The notes: generated by a model from the sequence alone, not told the origin. 64,000 bases of DNA from Nostoc commune NIES-4072 (GCF_003113895.1 NZ_BDUD01000001.1:5700516-5764515); one strand, 5' to 3'; shown: positions 7,263-16,515, counted from the stretch's first letter. Numbers and translations: made by a program.

Positions 7263-8614
7263 TAAAAGCGATCGCTATTCCAATCACTACCTTTTATTCG
7301 TCCTAAATAGCCTGTTAATGGTGAGGAAAGCTCAATCAGAATTTCGTGCATTTCTGCTGTTTTTATTGGCTGTGGTGGATGTGAGCCGAAATACGCACCA
7401 TGTAGAGCTTCAACACCAGCAGATTTTATACCTGAGTTTTCTAAATAGTTTTTGACAAGCTGGATAATGTGCGATCGCAATTTAATCTCTCCCTCAGCTT
7501 TATCAATATATTCACCAATTTTATAGTCAATTTGTCCAGGTTCTAGATATTGTTTTAATTCTACTAAGTTAATAGCACCTGGATATTTTGCTTTTAATTC
7601 AACGAGTTTTTGTAGAGTCATTACATTTATAATACTGATTTTCGATATTTCAGCAGATTCTTTCAAATTTTTAGTCGGTTTACCTGGGCCAATAATTAAC
7701 CTTACAGCTTGAAGATAATTTTCTTTTAGATGCCTTCTACCAATCCTATCTAATTCTTCTACTGCACGATCAGGAATGCTTTTACCTGCTTTGCATTCGC
7801 AAACAAGAGGATAAGGTTGTGAGCAAAATAAGTCTAAGCCACCTGCACCGCCTTTGTAGTTTTCTTCAACTTTGAATCCTAAAAAATCAAGGCTACGGCG
7901 TGCGATGATTTCAAAATCTGTACCAGCTTGATAGTTACTTTTACCCTCGTCTTGTTCGATGCTGCGATCGCCCAATTTTGTAATATCATTTATCCAAGCT
8001 AAATCTGGATCGGGTTGCTTAATTAGCAAGTCATTACTCCAACCCAAAAACACTTTGATATCGTCGTCTAATTGTTTAGCTGCTGGTTGGCTAATGGTTA
8101 GGAATGCGATCGCACTCTGCAATTCTTCCAATTCAGGGTGTAGCGGGGGTTCTAGCTTTTCTAACTGGTGTTTGCGTTGGGCGAAGGTGCGATCGTTTAT
8201 TACTGGGTTGACTTCAGAAACTGTTAGAGAATTAGGTAAACTAACAAATTTACCTAGCTTTTCTTGAATATTAGGATTGACTGATATTTCTTGTAACTGA
8301 GATAACTGATAGACGCGCAAGTAAGCCAGGAAAAGATATTGTTGTTTTTGTAGTATCTCCTTTAATACTTTTGGTGTCCATATTGTTAATTTAGACAAAA
8401 TATCTAATGGCTTAGTCTCGTCTAAAATTTGGCAAAATTCACATTTAGCCCAAACTTTAATTGAAGCTGAAGAATCAGTAGTATAAAGTGCAAATCTCTG
8501 CCCAGGACGAATAAACATCCTGGGTAAAGCTGCAATTGTTCGCCCCTGTATTAAAGCTTCAATATCAGGGAGGGGTAGACACAGCGCTGTTGGAATTGAA
8601 AACTGCTGATTCAT
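7235..8614 (-). CDS. PD-(D/E)XK nuclease-domain protein (third gene of the ATPase locus)
   Basis: 459 residues. The N-terminal 200 carry no motif I can name (ALCLPLPDIEALIQGRTIA; VWAKCEFCQIL). A restriction-endonuclease-like core follows at about 230-310: TDFEIIARRSLDFLGF with E235, GGAGGLDLF with D261, and LVCECKAGKS giving the E273-x-K275 pair, then DRIGRRHLKENYLQAVRLIIGPG. This E...D...ExK order fits PD-(D/E)XK nucleases of the Mrr-like type, which cleave DNA. It begins 10 nt after the stop of the ATPase gene on the same strand, so is probably co-transcribed. Its 3' end lies in repeat R. Target and activity unknown. Confidence 0.7.
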   Translation of the reverse strand: MNQQFSIPTALCLPLPDIEALIQGRTIAALPRMFIRPGQRFALYTTDSSASIKVWAKCEFCQILDETKPLDILSKLTIWTPKVLKEILQKQQYLFLAYLRVYQLSQLQEISVNPNIQEKLGKFVSLPNSLTVSEVNPVINDRTFAQRKHQLEKLEPPLHPELEELQSAIAFLTISQPAAKQLDDDIKVFLGWSNDLLIKQPDPDLAWINDITKLGDRSIEQDEGKSNYQAGTDFEIIARRSLDFLGFKVEENYKGGAGGLDLFCSQPYPLVCECKAGKSIPDRAVEELDRIGRRHLKENYLQAVRLIIGPGKPTKNLKESAEISKISIINVMTLQKLVELKAKYPGAINLVELKQYLEPGQIDYKIGEYIDKAEGEIKLRSHIIQLVKNYLENSGIKSAGVEALHGAYFGSHPPQPIKTAEMHEILIELSSPLTGYLGRIKGSDWNSDRFYFLRDLPTN

Positions 8615-9087
8615 TTCTAGTTAGCTATAGATTTAGGTCGATATTATCAGTATTAGCAATAAATTGAGGAATACTAACAGGTAATCCATCATCAGTTAAA
8701 TTAGTAGGTTGTTGACCAGAAGGATCGCTGAGAATTTCTCGAATTAGAGGATTATTGATTGCTAGTTGTTTCTGTTTAATAAAGTCAAAAATTTGTTCTT
8801 CTGTTAATTCGTAAGTTCTCAAGTTATAGTAAACAGATGATATAGCTAAAAGAGGTTTAATATCTTCGCTTTGTAAGCGTACCCATTCTCCACCTCGTTC
8901 TTTCAAAAGAATTTTCAAGCATTCTTGAGGTACTGAAGCTCCCGGATTAATATTCTTTGAACGAACTAAGCAACCACGAGTCAGGTTAAACTTTTCGTAT
9001 TCAATTAGTCTTTTCAATGCTGCACCTATAAATTTTCCACCGGATTGTTGAATAACAACTACTCCTATCTTGACTTTTCCATTATTA

Positions 9088-10154
9088 ACCCAAGTTGCTA
9101 GTTACTCTTATGGGCGATCGCTTTGGGACAGTAAAGCAATAAAATGCCCTCCAAGAAGAGAAAATTAGGAGGGCTAAATGCTAAACGAAATAATTTCCAT
9201 ATATGCTATCATAGACGACCTGTTAAAGGCGATTGGGCATAATGAAGATTGTCGTCGAGAGATGAATGACGCAGAAATTATTACAACGGCAATAACATCG
9301 GCGATGTTCTTTAATGGTAATCATAGTAAGGCTTGTACCTATATGAAAGAACATAAGTTGATATCTAATATGTTAGAAAAGTCACGATTTAACCGGAGAT
9401 TACACAGTGTCTCAATGTTAATCAACGACTTGTTTCATCAAGTGGGAATGGCACTGAAGGAAATTAGTGATTCCACTGAATATCTTTTAGACTCGTTCCC
9501 AGTGCCCATCTGCGATAACATCCGTATCTTTAATGTAAAAATAATACAGTCGGCGCAGTATAGAGGTTACATCGCATCGAAAAAACGATATTTTTACGGG
9601 GTTCGAGTTCAGTTATTAACAACCAAAAATGGTATTCCTGTCGAATTTGTGTTTATGCCTGGTAGTGCCAACGATGTACGTGCTTTAAATGCCTTACCCT
9701 TGAATCTACCACCTGGTAGTGAAATTTATGGTGATTCAGCTTACACCGACTACACGATTGAGGATGACTTGGAACAAACAAGTCACATTTCTTTAAAAGT
9801 CATGAGGAAAAAGAACTCCAAGCGTCAAGACCAGCCTTGGAATCAATATATTAAACAACATACTCGGCATTATATCGAAACTGTGTTTAGTAGTATCACT
9901 TGTGTTTTTCCAAAATCAATACATGCAGTCACTTATCAAGGGTTTTTACTTAAGCTACAAGCATTCATTTTTTCTTTTACTCTTCAACAAGCTTTTATTG
10001 AATAAGTAATTTATACAACTAATAGGCATTTAAGTAGCTGAATGCTGGCAACAATGGCATCGGCACGTTGGCGCTAGGCACCAACTTTGTTGTACGCGAT
10101 CGCATGAATTGAGTGATAACAAGTGCATATCAGTCGATAACCAGCAACTTGGGT
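9088..10154. mobile_element. insertion sequence, IS982 family, 1067 bp
   Basis: Ends ACCCAAGTTGCTAGTTA (from 9088) and, inverted at 10154, ACCCAAGTTGCTGGTTA: 16 of 17 identical. A 5-bp direct repeat TATTA flanks it at 9083-9087 and 10155-10159. The transposase frame inside is full length. Near-identical termini and an intact transposase point to a recent insertion. Confidence 0.92.
9178..10005 (+). CDS. IS982-family transposase
   Basis: 275 residues with an RNase-H-fold DDE core: YLLDSFPVPICDN (first D), IYGDSAYTDY (second D) and RHYIETVFSSI (E), plus the upstream conserved KSRFNRRLH. This arrangement is characteristic of IS982-type transposases, which cut and join at ACC-type ends. Frame intact, transcribed opposite to the ATPase gene it interrupts. 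ATG at 9178 follows AGGAGGG, a strong ribosome site. Confidence 0.92.
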   Translation: MLNEIISIYAIIDDLLKAIGHNEDCRREMNDAEIITTAITSAMFFNGNHSKACTYMKEHKLISNMLEKSRFNRRLHSVSMLINDLFHQVGMALKEISDSTEYLLDSFPVPICDNIRIFNVKIIQSAQYRGYIASKKRYFYGVRVQLLTTKNGIPVEFVFMPGSANDVRALNALPLNLPPGSEIYGDSAYTDYTIEDDLEQTSHISLKVMRKKNSKRQDQPWNQYIKQHTRHYIETVFSSITCVFPKSIHAVTYQGFLLKLQAFIFSFTLQQAFIE

Positions 10155-11606
10155 TATTACCAACAACTCTGAAATTAAGATATCCTTGATCTGCTTTATT
10201 AGCTAAAATTTCCTCGACCTTTTCAACTTTTACTTTTTCTACTTCTACTGTCTCTTTAGCTAAACTAGCGAATGCTAATCGTAAAGCAGCAGCAATTGCC
10301 ACTTCATCTTCTATCAGTAAATCGATCCCAGTATCAACATTTAGTACTGCTGCCTTAAAGTGTGGTTCAACCGGATGGATATTTTTAGGTTTATCTGGCT
10401 CAGTCAAAGTAAAATTCTCTGCACACCATTTCAAGACTGATCTAACAGTAGGTCTTTCTTTCCCAAGTTCTCTGAGTTTAGTTTCATTAAATGGGTAAAG
10501 AGAATGAGGCGGGGTTTGTTGATATTCCTCATAAAAATCTTGTAACCATTGACTAACTAGAGCAACGATATCATCAGAATTGAGAAAACTTAATTTTATA
10601 GGCTGTCTGTCAGCTTGATCACTTACTAATCTATCTATAACTGCTTCAGCTTCTGGTAAAGCTTTGATTTGGTCTTCCCAGGTGCGAGGATACATTGCTA
10701 AGAGTAAAACACCTTGTTTGAGACTGTTATATAAATCCTTAACTAAGCTTGCAATAACTTGTGCTGCTAAAAAACCATTATCAGCAGCATCTGCAATATC
10801 TAATTCGTCAAAACAAATCACTGTAACTCGATAATAGCTAGTTATATCTAAAATTTGACGAACAGTGCTTAATGCTTCAGCTTCTCTATCCTCACTTTTA
10901 TGATTTGGTAATCCCATTTCTTCAGCTTGTGATTGTGCTAATTCCAAACCAGATAACCAATAGCTTGCATAATTAATATGGGCTGGAGAAAGTGTCCACA
11001 AAATTGCTTTCACTATGTAAGGGTTGGTGATTTCAGGCTTTACTTTCATAACACTTTCTGTTAAATGAACTATCGCCTGAGTTGAATGTTGCCTCAACCA
11101 ACCTGGATACATATTAATATACTGTTGTGGCGTATATTTCCACTGTTTCGCTTCGTTAATTAAAGCTGCTGCAATTTCCTGCCATTGCATTACTTTTTGA
11201 CTACCAAAAGCTCTGAGACTAGAGGCAACTGTTTGCAGAAATAGAGACTTAATTTGATTTAAGTTGTCATATTTACTCATGTAGATAAATAAGCTACTAT
11301 CTTCTGTCTGCAATCGGTGACGAATCCGACTAATAATATGGCTTTTACCTAAACCTTTTTCTGCTGTAATTGTGATACCTACAGTTTCACGTCTTCCTTT
11401 ACGGACTTTATTAACAGCATCAAAAACTGCATTAGAAGCATGAGCATTAATTAAAGTTACATCAGGAAAACTTTTACCCCAGATTTGTTGCGGTCTGACC
11501 ACAATATGGCCTGCAAAAGGGTTTTGATTTTTAATCAAATCATCAATGGTAGATGTGGTGACAGTCATAGTGTTGTGAATTTAATGTGTGAAGAGTCAAA
11601 TAAAGT

Positions 11607-12263
11607 TTAAGCTTTCAGGCGTGTGGCGTAGCAGCGTAATCCATCTAATTCTGTAGCTACCGAATCTTCAATTTTGTCGGGTGCGCTGTCTTCTACACTC
11701 CCGCCCTGTAGTTGCAAAATATCGTTAGCTTGCGTTTCTAGCAGCCAATCATTAAACTCTGTACGACTCACGCGATCACCAATTCCTCTTCTAATGCGGT
11801 AAATTGGCACTAAATTATTAAAGTTGTACTCATAGTTCAGCTTGTCGTAGACTTCCAACGCCACCAACTTAAACTCGTCATAAGATGCGATCGCACCCTT
11901 CCCATTCACTGGTACATCTGCACCAGCTACTGCAACATCAATCTGACTAATCCACTTCACTAACGCATTCGCCGCCCAAGTACCAACAATCGTCCCTTCA
12001 AACTTAAAATCAGAACTTCTCAAACCTTCACCTAACACCTCTAAACCCTTACCAGATGTCAGAGAGTATCCTTTTTTGGAGATTGCGATCGCTCCCTGAT
12101 TCTGCAATTCTTCAAAGGAACCCTGATAATCTGCTACCTTCTGGCTTTTGGATACAATTCGCTTAGTGAGTTGACCCTTTTTAACTTCCTGCTGCGTTCC
12201 TCCCAAATCCCACAAAGCTAAAAGCAGACGAGTTCTAGTTTGGGCTGTATTTTTTGATGTCAT
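11607..12263 (-). CDS. winged-helix-like protein, first gene of the ATPase/nuclease locus
   Basis: 218 residues from ATG 12263 (a TTG seven codons earlier is possible). The N-terminal 85 residues look like a winged helix: TRLLLALWDLGG, KGQLTKRIVSKSQKVADYQGSFEELQNQGAI, ISKKGYSLTSGKGLEVL. The remainder is alpha-helical with IYRIRRGIGDRVSRTEFNDWLLETQANDILQLQGG, a pattern suggestive of a second helical DNA- or protein-binding module. It ends 38 nt before the ATPase start on the same strand. It could recruit the ATPase to DNA or regulate the locus; both are inference. Confidence 0.55.
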   Translation of the reverse strand: MTSKNTAQTRTRLLLALWDLGGTQQEVKKGQLTKRIVSKSQKVADYQGSFEELQNQGAIAISKKGYSLTSGKGLEVLGEGLRSSDFKFEGTIVGTWAANALVKWISQIDVAVAGADVPVNGKGAIASYDEFKLVALEVYDKLNYEYNFNNLVPIYRIRRGIGDRVSRTEFNDWLLETQANDILQLQGGSVEDSAPDKIEDSVATELDGLRCYATRLKA

Positions 12264-12601
12264 ATTGAATATACTTTTTAGCAAAGATCATCATAGTAAC
12301 TGTATCTTTCTAAATTATTTATCCGGAAACCATAACCGAGAAATTGCTGAATATTTCCGCGTTTAGGCTAAATTGATTAATAAAAAATCGACAATATATT
12401 TCCTTCGGATGAATGCAGTTTCTCTCGAAGGCAGGATGGAATATTTGAAAAAATCGATCATCATAACAGTGAAACGCTGTAGCTGTGCAGTTGTAAATTG
12501 AGTGGTATGTGTTCTTTCAATTCCAGGTGAAATAACAGGAATTCCAACTTTGTATTTGCAACAGCAAGGCTTTTAGTAAATACAGGTGATGACGAAATCC
12601 G
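12264..12601. other. intergenic region, divergent leader
   Basis: 338 bp between the divergent winged-helix and lipoprotein genes. It contains an imperfect hairpin with arms CCTTCG/CGAAGG at about 12402-12431 and is otherwise AT-rich. Promoters for both directions must lie here, but I see no element I can name. Confidence 0.5.
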
Positions 12602-13084
12602 ATGAACATAGTATATAAAGAACGTAAAATAGTTTCGCGTCTATTAGCAGTTGTGCTTTCCGCATTGCTAACCGTACCCTTGCTGAGTAGCTGCGGAGGT
12701 GGTTCCCGAAGTGCTAATGTGCCACCACCAGTTGATGATACTGCTGGTAGAACAGTGAGCGATCGCCAAACCGAAGCTAAGAAGGGATTAGGTACAGGGC
12801 AAAAAGTGGCACTTTTGGCGGGAGCTGCGGCACTTTACTACATGTACAACCAACATAAGAATGCTTCACAAGATGGAGCGCAAGGTAAGTACTATCTTTC
12901 TAAAAACGGGCGTGTATACTACCGCGATGCTGAACATCGCGCTCACTGGGTTACTCCACCATCAGAAGGAATTCGAGTACCAGAATCTCAAGCACAACAA
13001 TATCGCCAATTCCAAGGCTATAACGGGAGTTCCACAGGTCGCGATCTAACTGGCATAACTTCATCCGCAGCTCCAGCACTTTAG
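12602..13084 (+). CDS. predicted lipoprotein
   Basis: 160 residues with a basic N-terminus, hydrophobic core LLAVVLSALLTVPLL and lipobox LLSSC at about 28-32, so probably lipid-anchored after Lgt and LspA processing. A second weakly hydrophobic stretch, KVALLAGAAALYYMY, follows at about 68-82. The C-terminal half has YYLSKNGRVYYRDAEHRAHWVTPP, reminiscent of small periplasmic surface domains, then a Gln/Ser-rich tail. No enzyme motif. Located 94 nt upstream of the repeat protein; the two may share a transcript. Confidence 0.7.
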   Translation: MNIVYKERKIVSRLLAVVLSALLTVPLLSSCGGGSRSANVPPPVDDTAGRTVSDRQTEAKKGLGTGQKVALLAGAAALYYMYNQHKNASQDGAQGKYYLSKNGRVYYRDAEHRAHWVTPPSEGIRVPESQAQQYRQFQGYNGSSTGRDLTGITSSAAPAL

Positions 13085-13178
13085 ATAGCGAAGCGTGTGT
13101 AAATAAGAAAGCGGGTTTCCCGGAGGATAACGCCGATCGCGCACGTCGGAAACACGAACTTAAACTAGGAGACAGATT

Positions 13179-13568
13179 ATGGTAGATGACTTTTTGCGAA
13201 AGGCGAAGGATCTTTTCTTCGGAGGAAACAGCGATCAATCTGAGGATGCTGAATACCGCGATCGCAATGTCCGCCCAGCCAGCGAAGACCCCTACGGCGA
13301 CCCCGCAGATCCGGCATCTTACGGTGATGTCCGTCCAGCCAGTGAAGACCCCTACGGCGACCCCGCAGATATATCCTCTTACGGAAACCTTACTCCAGCT
13401 AGCCAAGACCCTTATGGCGACCCCGGAGATATAGCGTCTTACGGTAATGTACGTCCAGCCAGTGAAGACCCCTACGGCGACCCCGCAGACCAAGGGGAAT
13501 TTGGTAACGTTCGTCCAGCCAGCGAAGATCCCTACGGCGACCCCGCAGATGAGGATTACCGTCGTTAA
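13179..13568 (+). CDS. 20-residue repeat protein (PASEDPYGDPAD repeats)
   Basis: 129 residues. After a short N-terminal helix (MVDDFLRKAKDLFFGG) come five repeats of 20 residues with consensus (N/D)VRPASEDPYGDPAD, then about five variable residues ending in YG or FG. The DNA period is exactly 60 bp. Very acidic and Pro/Tyr/Gly-rich, so likely extended or disordered; no enzyme motif. A good ribosome site (GGAGA) precedes ATG 13179. Role unknown; repeat number may vary between strains. Confidence 0.75.
   Translation: MVDDFLRKAKDLFFGGNSDQSEDAEYRDRNVRPASEDPYGDPADPASYGDVRPASEDPYGDPADISSYGNLTPASQDPYGDPGDIASYGNVRPASEDPYGDPADQGEFGNVRPASEDPYGDPADEDYRR
13263..13553 (+). repeat. coding tandem repeat, five units of 60 bp
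   Basis: Each unit carries GAAGACCCCTACGGCGACCC or a one- or two-base variant. Units 1, 2, 4 and 5 are nearly identical; unit 3 is the most diverged (CAAGACCCTTATGGCGACCC). Confidence 0.9.
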
Positions 13569-13611
13569 TGCGAAACTTAACCCCCTTAAAAAAGGGGTAA
13601 CTGAGTCAAAG

Positions 13612-13640
13612 TCCCCCTTTTTTTTAAGGGGGATTTAATT
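13612..13640. terminator. hairpin between convergent genes
   Basis: CCCCCTT/AAGGGGG stem with an all-T loop followed by ATTTAATTT on the plus strand. It sits between the repeat-protein gene and the convergent mdh gene. A similar smaller CCCCCTT...AAGGGG hairpin precedes it at 13581-13596. Confidence 0.55.
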
Positions 13641-13649
13641 TAGGAGGAT

Positions 13650-14621
13650 CTACTCAGCCAAAATTTCTTGCGATCGCTCAATACTTTTACGCACAGATTG
13701 GGCTGAAGTATGCAAACCTTCTCTTTCGCGATCGGTCAGATTTAATTCCAAAATACTTTCAATTCCACCGCATCCCAACCGACAGGGAACACCAATCACA
13801 ACATCTTTTAAACCGTATTCACCTTGCAGATACGCCGCCACAGGCAATAACCGCGACTGATTTAGCAAAATCGATTCTACCATCACACTAGTAGCCGATG
13901 CCGGAGCAAAAAAAGCACCACCCGTCTGCATCAATTCCACAATTTCTGCGCCACCGTTGCGAGTTCTTTCTACCAAGCGTTCAATTGTGGCTACATCCAG
14001 CAATTCCGTAATGGGAACGCCGTTAACGGTAGCATAACGAGACAACGGAACCATTAAATCGCCGTGGCTACCCAACACCATTGCTTTGACATCAGCAGGT
14101 AAAACCCCCAATTCTAGGGCAATAAAGGTTTCAAAACGGGCGGAATCTAACACACCAGCCATACCCATAATGCGATCGCGTGGTAAACCAGTTGCTTGCC
14201 AAGCTAAATAAGTCATCACATCCAACGGATTGGTAACGACAATAAAAATAGCATTAGGAGAATGAGCGATCGCATTTTTTGCCGCTTCCACCACAATCTT
14301 GGCATTAGTTTTCAGCAAATCATCCCGACTCATCCCTGGTTTGCGGGGAAGTCCTGCGGTAATCACCACAATTTGAGAACCAGATGTATCAGCATAATTA
14401 TTTGTGCCGATAATTTGGCGATTATGTATTTCAATTCCTCTGGCTTCCATCAAATCCAGCGCCAAACCTTGAGGCATTCCCGCAATAATATCTAGTAAAA
14501 CTACATCAGCCAGGTTTTTCTCCGCAACGCGTTGGGCTAAAGTACTGCCAACCCTACCCGCACCCACGATGGTGACACGAGGTAAACTACACACAATTGG
14601 GGAGCTAGGCGAAGAAGACAT
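13650..14621 (-). CDS. mdh: malate dehydrogenase
   Basis: 323 residues of the lactate/malate dehydrogenase family: NAD-binding VTIVGAGRVGSTLAQRVAEKN (about 16-36), substrate loop GLPRKPGMSRDDLLKTNAK, VVTNPLDVMTYLA, and catalytic histidine in LGSHGDLMVPL. The RKPGMSRDDL loop fits malate rather than lactate specificity. It would oxidise malate to oxaloacetate with NAD. Start ATG 14621, after an untranslated leader; monocistronic. The best alternative is a bifunctional LDH-like MDH, which the loop sequence argues against. Confidence 0.95.
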   Translation of the reverse strand: MSSSPSSPIVCSLPRVTIVGAGRVGSTLAQRVAEKNLADVVLLDIIAGMPQGLALDLMEARGIEIHNRQIIGTNNYADTSGSQIVVITAGLPRKPGMSRDDLLKTNAKIVVEAAKNAIAHSPNAIFIVVTNPLDVMTYLAWQATGLPRDRIMGMAGVLDSARFETFIALELGVLPADVKAMVLGSHGDLMVPLSRYATVNGVPITELLDVATIERLVERTRNGGAEIVELMQTGGAFFAPASATSVMVESILLNQSRLLPVAAYLQGEYGLKDVVIGVPCRLGCGGIESILELNLTDREREGLHTSAQSVRKSIERSQEILAE

Positions 14622-14843
14622 AATTATTAAAATGCAATTTTTATTAACCAGAATTCAGAATCTAGGAGTCAGAATTCAGTACGAACTCTATACGATACTT
14701 CGACGGGCGGTAGTTGAAGGCAATCGAAACTCAGTACATCGCTAGCAGATGAATAAACGGTGAAACATTACACCAAATCTATGTGCTGAATCCCCACCAA
14801 TCCATTCTGACTTCTGAATTCTGACTCCTGAATTCTTTACTTA

Positions 14844-15059
14844 TTATTTAAACTCTTCAAGCTGATCCACACGTAACCAAACATTTGGCGTTGGCACTTT
14901 CCCGAACTTAACAAGGGCATAATCACCTTTGATATCTACAATTTCGCCCTTGCTGTCAAATAAATAGGGAGGAAACCGAGTATCACTGGCTTTTGCTTCC
15001 AGACTATTTTCCAGTTTCTCGCGGATAGCGCGAACCATATCTCCTTTTTTGACTGCCAT
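14844..15059 (-). CDS. ndhO: NAD(P)H-quinone oxidoreductase subunit O
   Basis: 71 residues: [21 protein letters not shown], a loop, then [27 protein letters not shown]. The KOW-like barrel and PTPNVWLR phrase mark NdhO, a cyanobacterial and plastid NDH-1 subunit on the cytoplasmic side involved in respiration and PSI cyclic electron flow. I start it at ATG 15059, directly after GAGGGGAA, rather than five codons upstream, because the family begins M-A-V-K. Single gene. Confidence 0.93.
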   Translation of the reverse strand: MAVKKGDMVRAIREKLENSLEAKASDTRFPPYLFDSKGEIVDIKGDYALVKFGKVPTPNVWLRVDQLEEFK

Positions 15060-15130
15060 GAATTCCCCTCTCAAATTTCTAGATTAGACTTATCCGCATT
15101 TTAAAAGACTTCCGAGCTAAAAACTCCTGT

Positions 15131-15210
15131 ACAGACGCGATTCATCACGTCTCTCTTCTAAGATTAATTACGTCTCTCTTGTACAGACGCGATTCATCGC
15201 GTCTCTCCTG
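15131..15210. repeat. two copies of a GTACAGACGCGATTCATCGCGTC palindrome
   Basis: Copies at about 15131-15156 and 15181-15206 of a unit TGTACAGACGCGATTCATC(A/G)CGTCTCT with self-complementary arms GACGCGAT/ATCGCGTC. A shorter copy is at 27364-27388. Lies between ndhO and mutM. Confidence 0.8.
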
Positions 15211-16048
15211 TCTCTCCTGCTTGACACTGCGGGCAAAAGTGACTAGATCGCCCACCTAACCTAATCCGCATAATTGGAGTATCACAAACTCGACAGGGTT
15301 CTCCAGCGCGGTTATAAACCAAGGCAACACCACCATAATTGCCGTTGACACCCTTAACACTTAAGAAATTACTAAAAGTCGTACCACCAGCCTCAATGCT
15401 GGTTTCTAAAACTTGAATTATCGCTGTTCGCAAACGCTCAATTTGCTTTAGCTGCAAATCTATACACAAAGTTTCAGGTAAAATTCCACTCTTAAACAGG
15501 GCTTCATCGGCATAAATATTACCTAATCCCGCCACTACCGATTGATCGAGTAGCGCAGTCTTAATTGGACGACGGCGGTTTTGGAGTTTGATTGCTAAAT
15601 ACTCAACAGTGAATTCGGGTGAAAATGGATCTGCTGCCAGTGTTGCCAAACCAGTCATAATACTTTCTACAGCAACACCAGGCGGAACCCACCACATTTT
15701 TCCGAAGGTACGCTGATCAACAAAGCGTAATTCCTGCTGTTCCCCAAAGAATAATCTAACCCGCGTGTGCTTATGTAATGGTTCATCTCGATGCAGCCAT
15801 AATAGTTGACCGGTCATTCGCAGATGAACCCCTAGCCAACCTGTGGAAGAGAGTTCGGCCAGGAGATATTTACCGCGACGATGCCAAGTAGCGATCGCAT
15901 TCTTTTTAATTCCATCAACAAACTCACCAACAGAAAACGGGTAGGCGATGGTGCGATCGAGCAACACATCTCCACCCGTAATTTCTTGGTTAAGGGTCAA
16001 TTGATTTAGGCCCCTTCGGACTGTTTCAACTTCAGGCAGTTCAGGCAT
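15194..16048 (-). CDS. mutM: formamidopyrimidine-DNA glycosylase
   Basis: 284 residues beginning MPELPEVETVRRGL; after Met removal the N-terminal proline and following glutamate are the catalytic residues of Fpg. It has the beta-hairpin lysine region RRGKYLLAEL, the helix-two-turn-helix QSVVAGLGNIYADEALF (about 168-184) and a C-terminal zinc finger, CRVC then CPQC at about 256-277. It removes 8-oxoguanine and nicks the abasic site. Downstream repeat DNA reaches its last codons. Confidence 0.96.
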   Translation of the reverse strand: MPELPEVETVRRGLNQLTLNQEITGGDVLLDRTIAYPFSVGEFVDGIKKNAIATWHRRGKYLLAELSSTGWLGVHLRMTGQLLWLHRDEPLHKHTRVRLFFGEQQELRFVDQRTFGKMWWVPPGVAVESIMTGLATLAADPFSPEFTVEYLAIKLQNRRRPIKTALLDQSVVAGLGNIYADEALFKSGILPETLCIDLQLKQIERLRTAIIQVLETSIEAGGTTFSNFLSVKGVNGNYGGVALVYNRAGEPCRVCDTPIMRIRLGGRSSHFCPQCQAGETGETR

Positions 16049-16299
16049 TCAAACAGATTAAGCAGGCAATTTTGATGTACTTGGGCGTTGAATAAAGAAG
16101 AGATGCAGTAGTAACTTACACAGCCTTATATGGCTCGTATTACTACCCAAGAGAAACCGTAAATACCCGCAGGGCAGCTTCTCATAGATTAGAGTAGGCT
16201 TGGGTGAAAGATGAATGAACTGAAATTTTCAGACTTCATACTTCAGACTTAAGACTACCCTTCATCATCGCATCAAACAAGCCCCTTGTAGCTTTGCTG

Positions 16300-16515
16300 C
16301 TATTTTTTAGGTGCTTTAGCCTTTGGTGCTTCAACCTCGACTAATTCATCCTGAGCAAAGTTGTTGGTATTGATACCAGCGTAATTGACCTTTTCAAAGC
16401 GGACAATTACAGGGTATTTGATGCCGCTTTGGTCAATGGAAGCCACAGTTCCTAGATCCTGAAACCAGTAGGATTCAGGGCGGAGAATACGTACTTTAGA
16501 ACCACGTTGAACCAT
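16300..16515 (-). CDS. psaE: photosystem I reaction centre subunit IV
   Basis: 71 residues: [39 protein letters not shown], then [17 protein letters not shown] and an Ala/Lys/Pro-rich tail. This is the SH3-like PsaE protein on the stromal (cytoplasmic) face of PSI, which supports ferredoxin docking and cyclic flow. ATG at 16515; single gene with about 300 bp of leader to the next gene. Family length and sequence match closely. Confidence 0.97.
   Translation of the reverse strand: MVQRGSKVRILRPESYWFQDLGTVASIDQSGIKYPVIVRFEKVNYAGINTNNFAQDELVEVEAPKAKAPKK

Larger units (their letters stand above)
8625..11568 (-). pseudogene. P-loop ATPase split by an IS982-family element
   Basis: The N-terminal part (11568 down to about 10155, about 471 native residues) has Walker A TAEKGLGKSHI (about 68-78) and Walker B VTVICFDELDIAD (about 248-260), as in AAA/ORC-like ATPases. 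It then reads into IS DNA for about 40 foreign residues. The C-terminal part is 9082-8625. Removing 9088-10154 plus one TATTA copy joins RVVGNNGKVKIGVVVIQ in frame and gives 623 codons with no stop. The remaining C-terminal piece has no ATG. Upstream is a winged-helix-like gene, downstream a nuclease gene: an operon-like ATPase plus nuclease set. The intact role (DNA sensing or remodelling) is inference. Confidence 0.88.

Noticed and set aside
8625..9017. Independent 130-residue hypothetical gene
   Set aside because: It has only a TTG start and is the in-frame C-terminus of the IS-split ATPase.
12951..13493. 180-codon open frame antisense to the lipoprotein and 20-residue-repeat genes
   Set aside because: Its repeats (GVAVGVFTGWTDI) are the complementary reading of the PASEDPYGDPAD tandem repeat; no independent evidence.
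15060..15074. Upstream ATG for ndhO
   Set aside because: The five extra residues are not family-like and the better ribosome site (GAGGGGAA) precedes the internal ATG.
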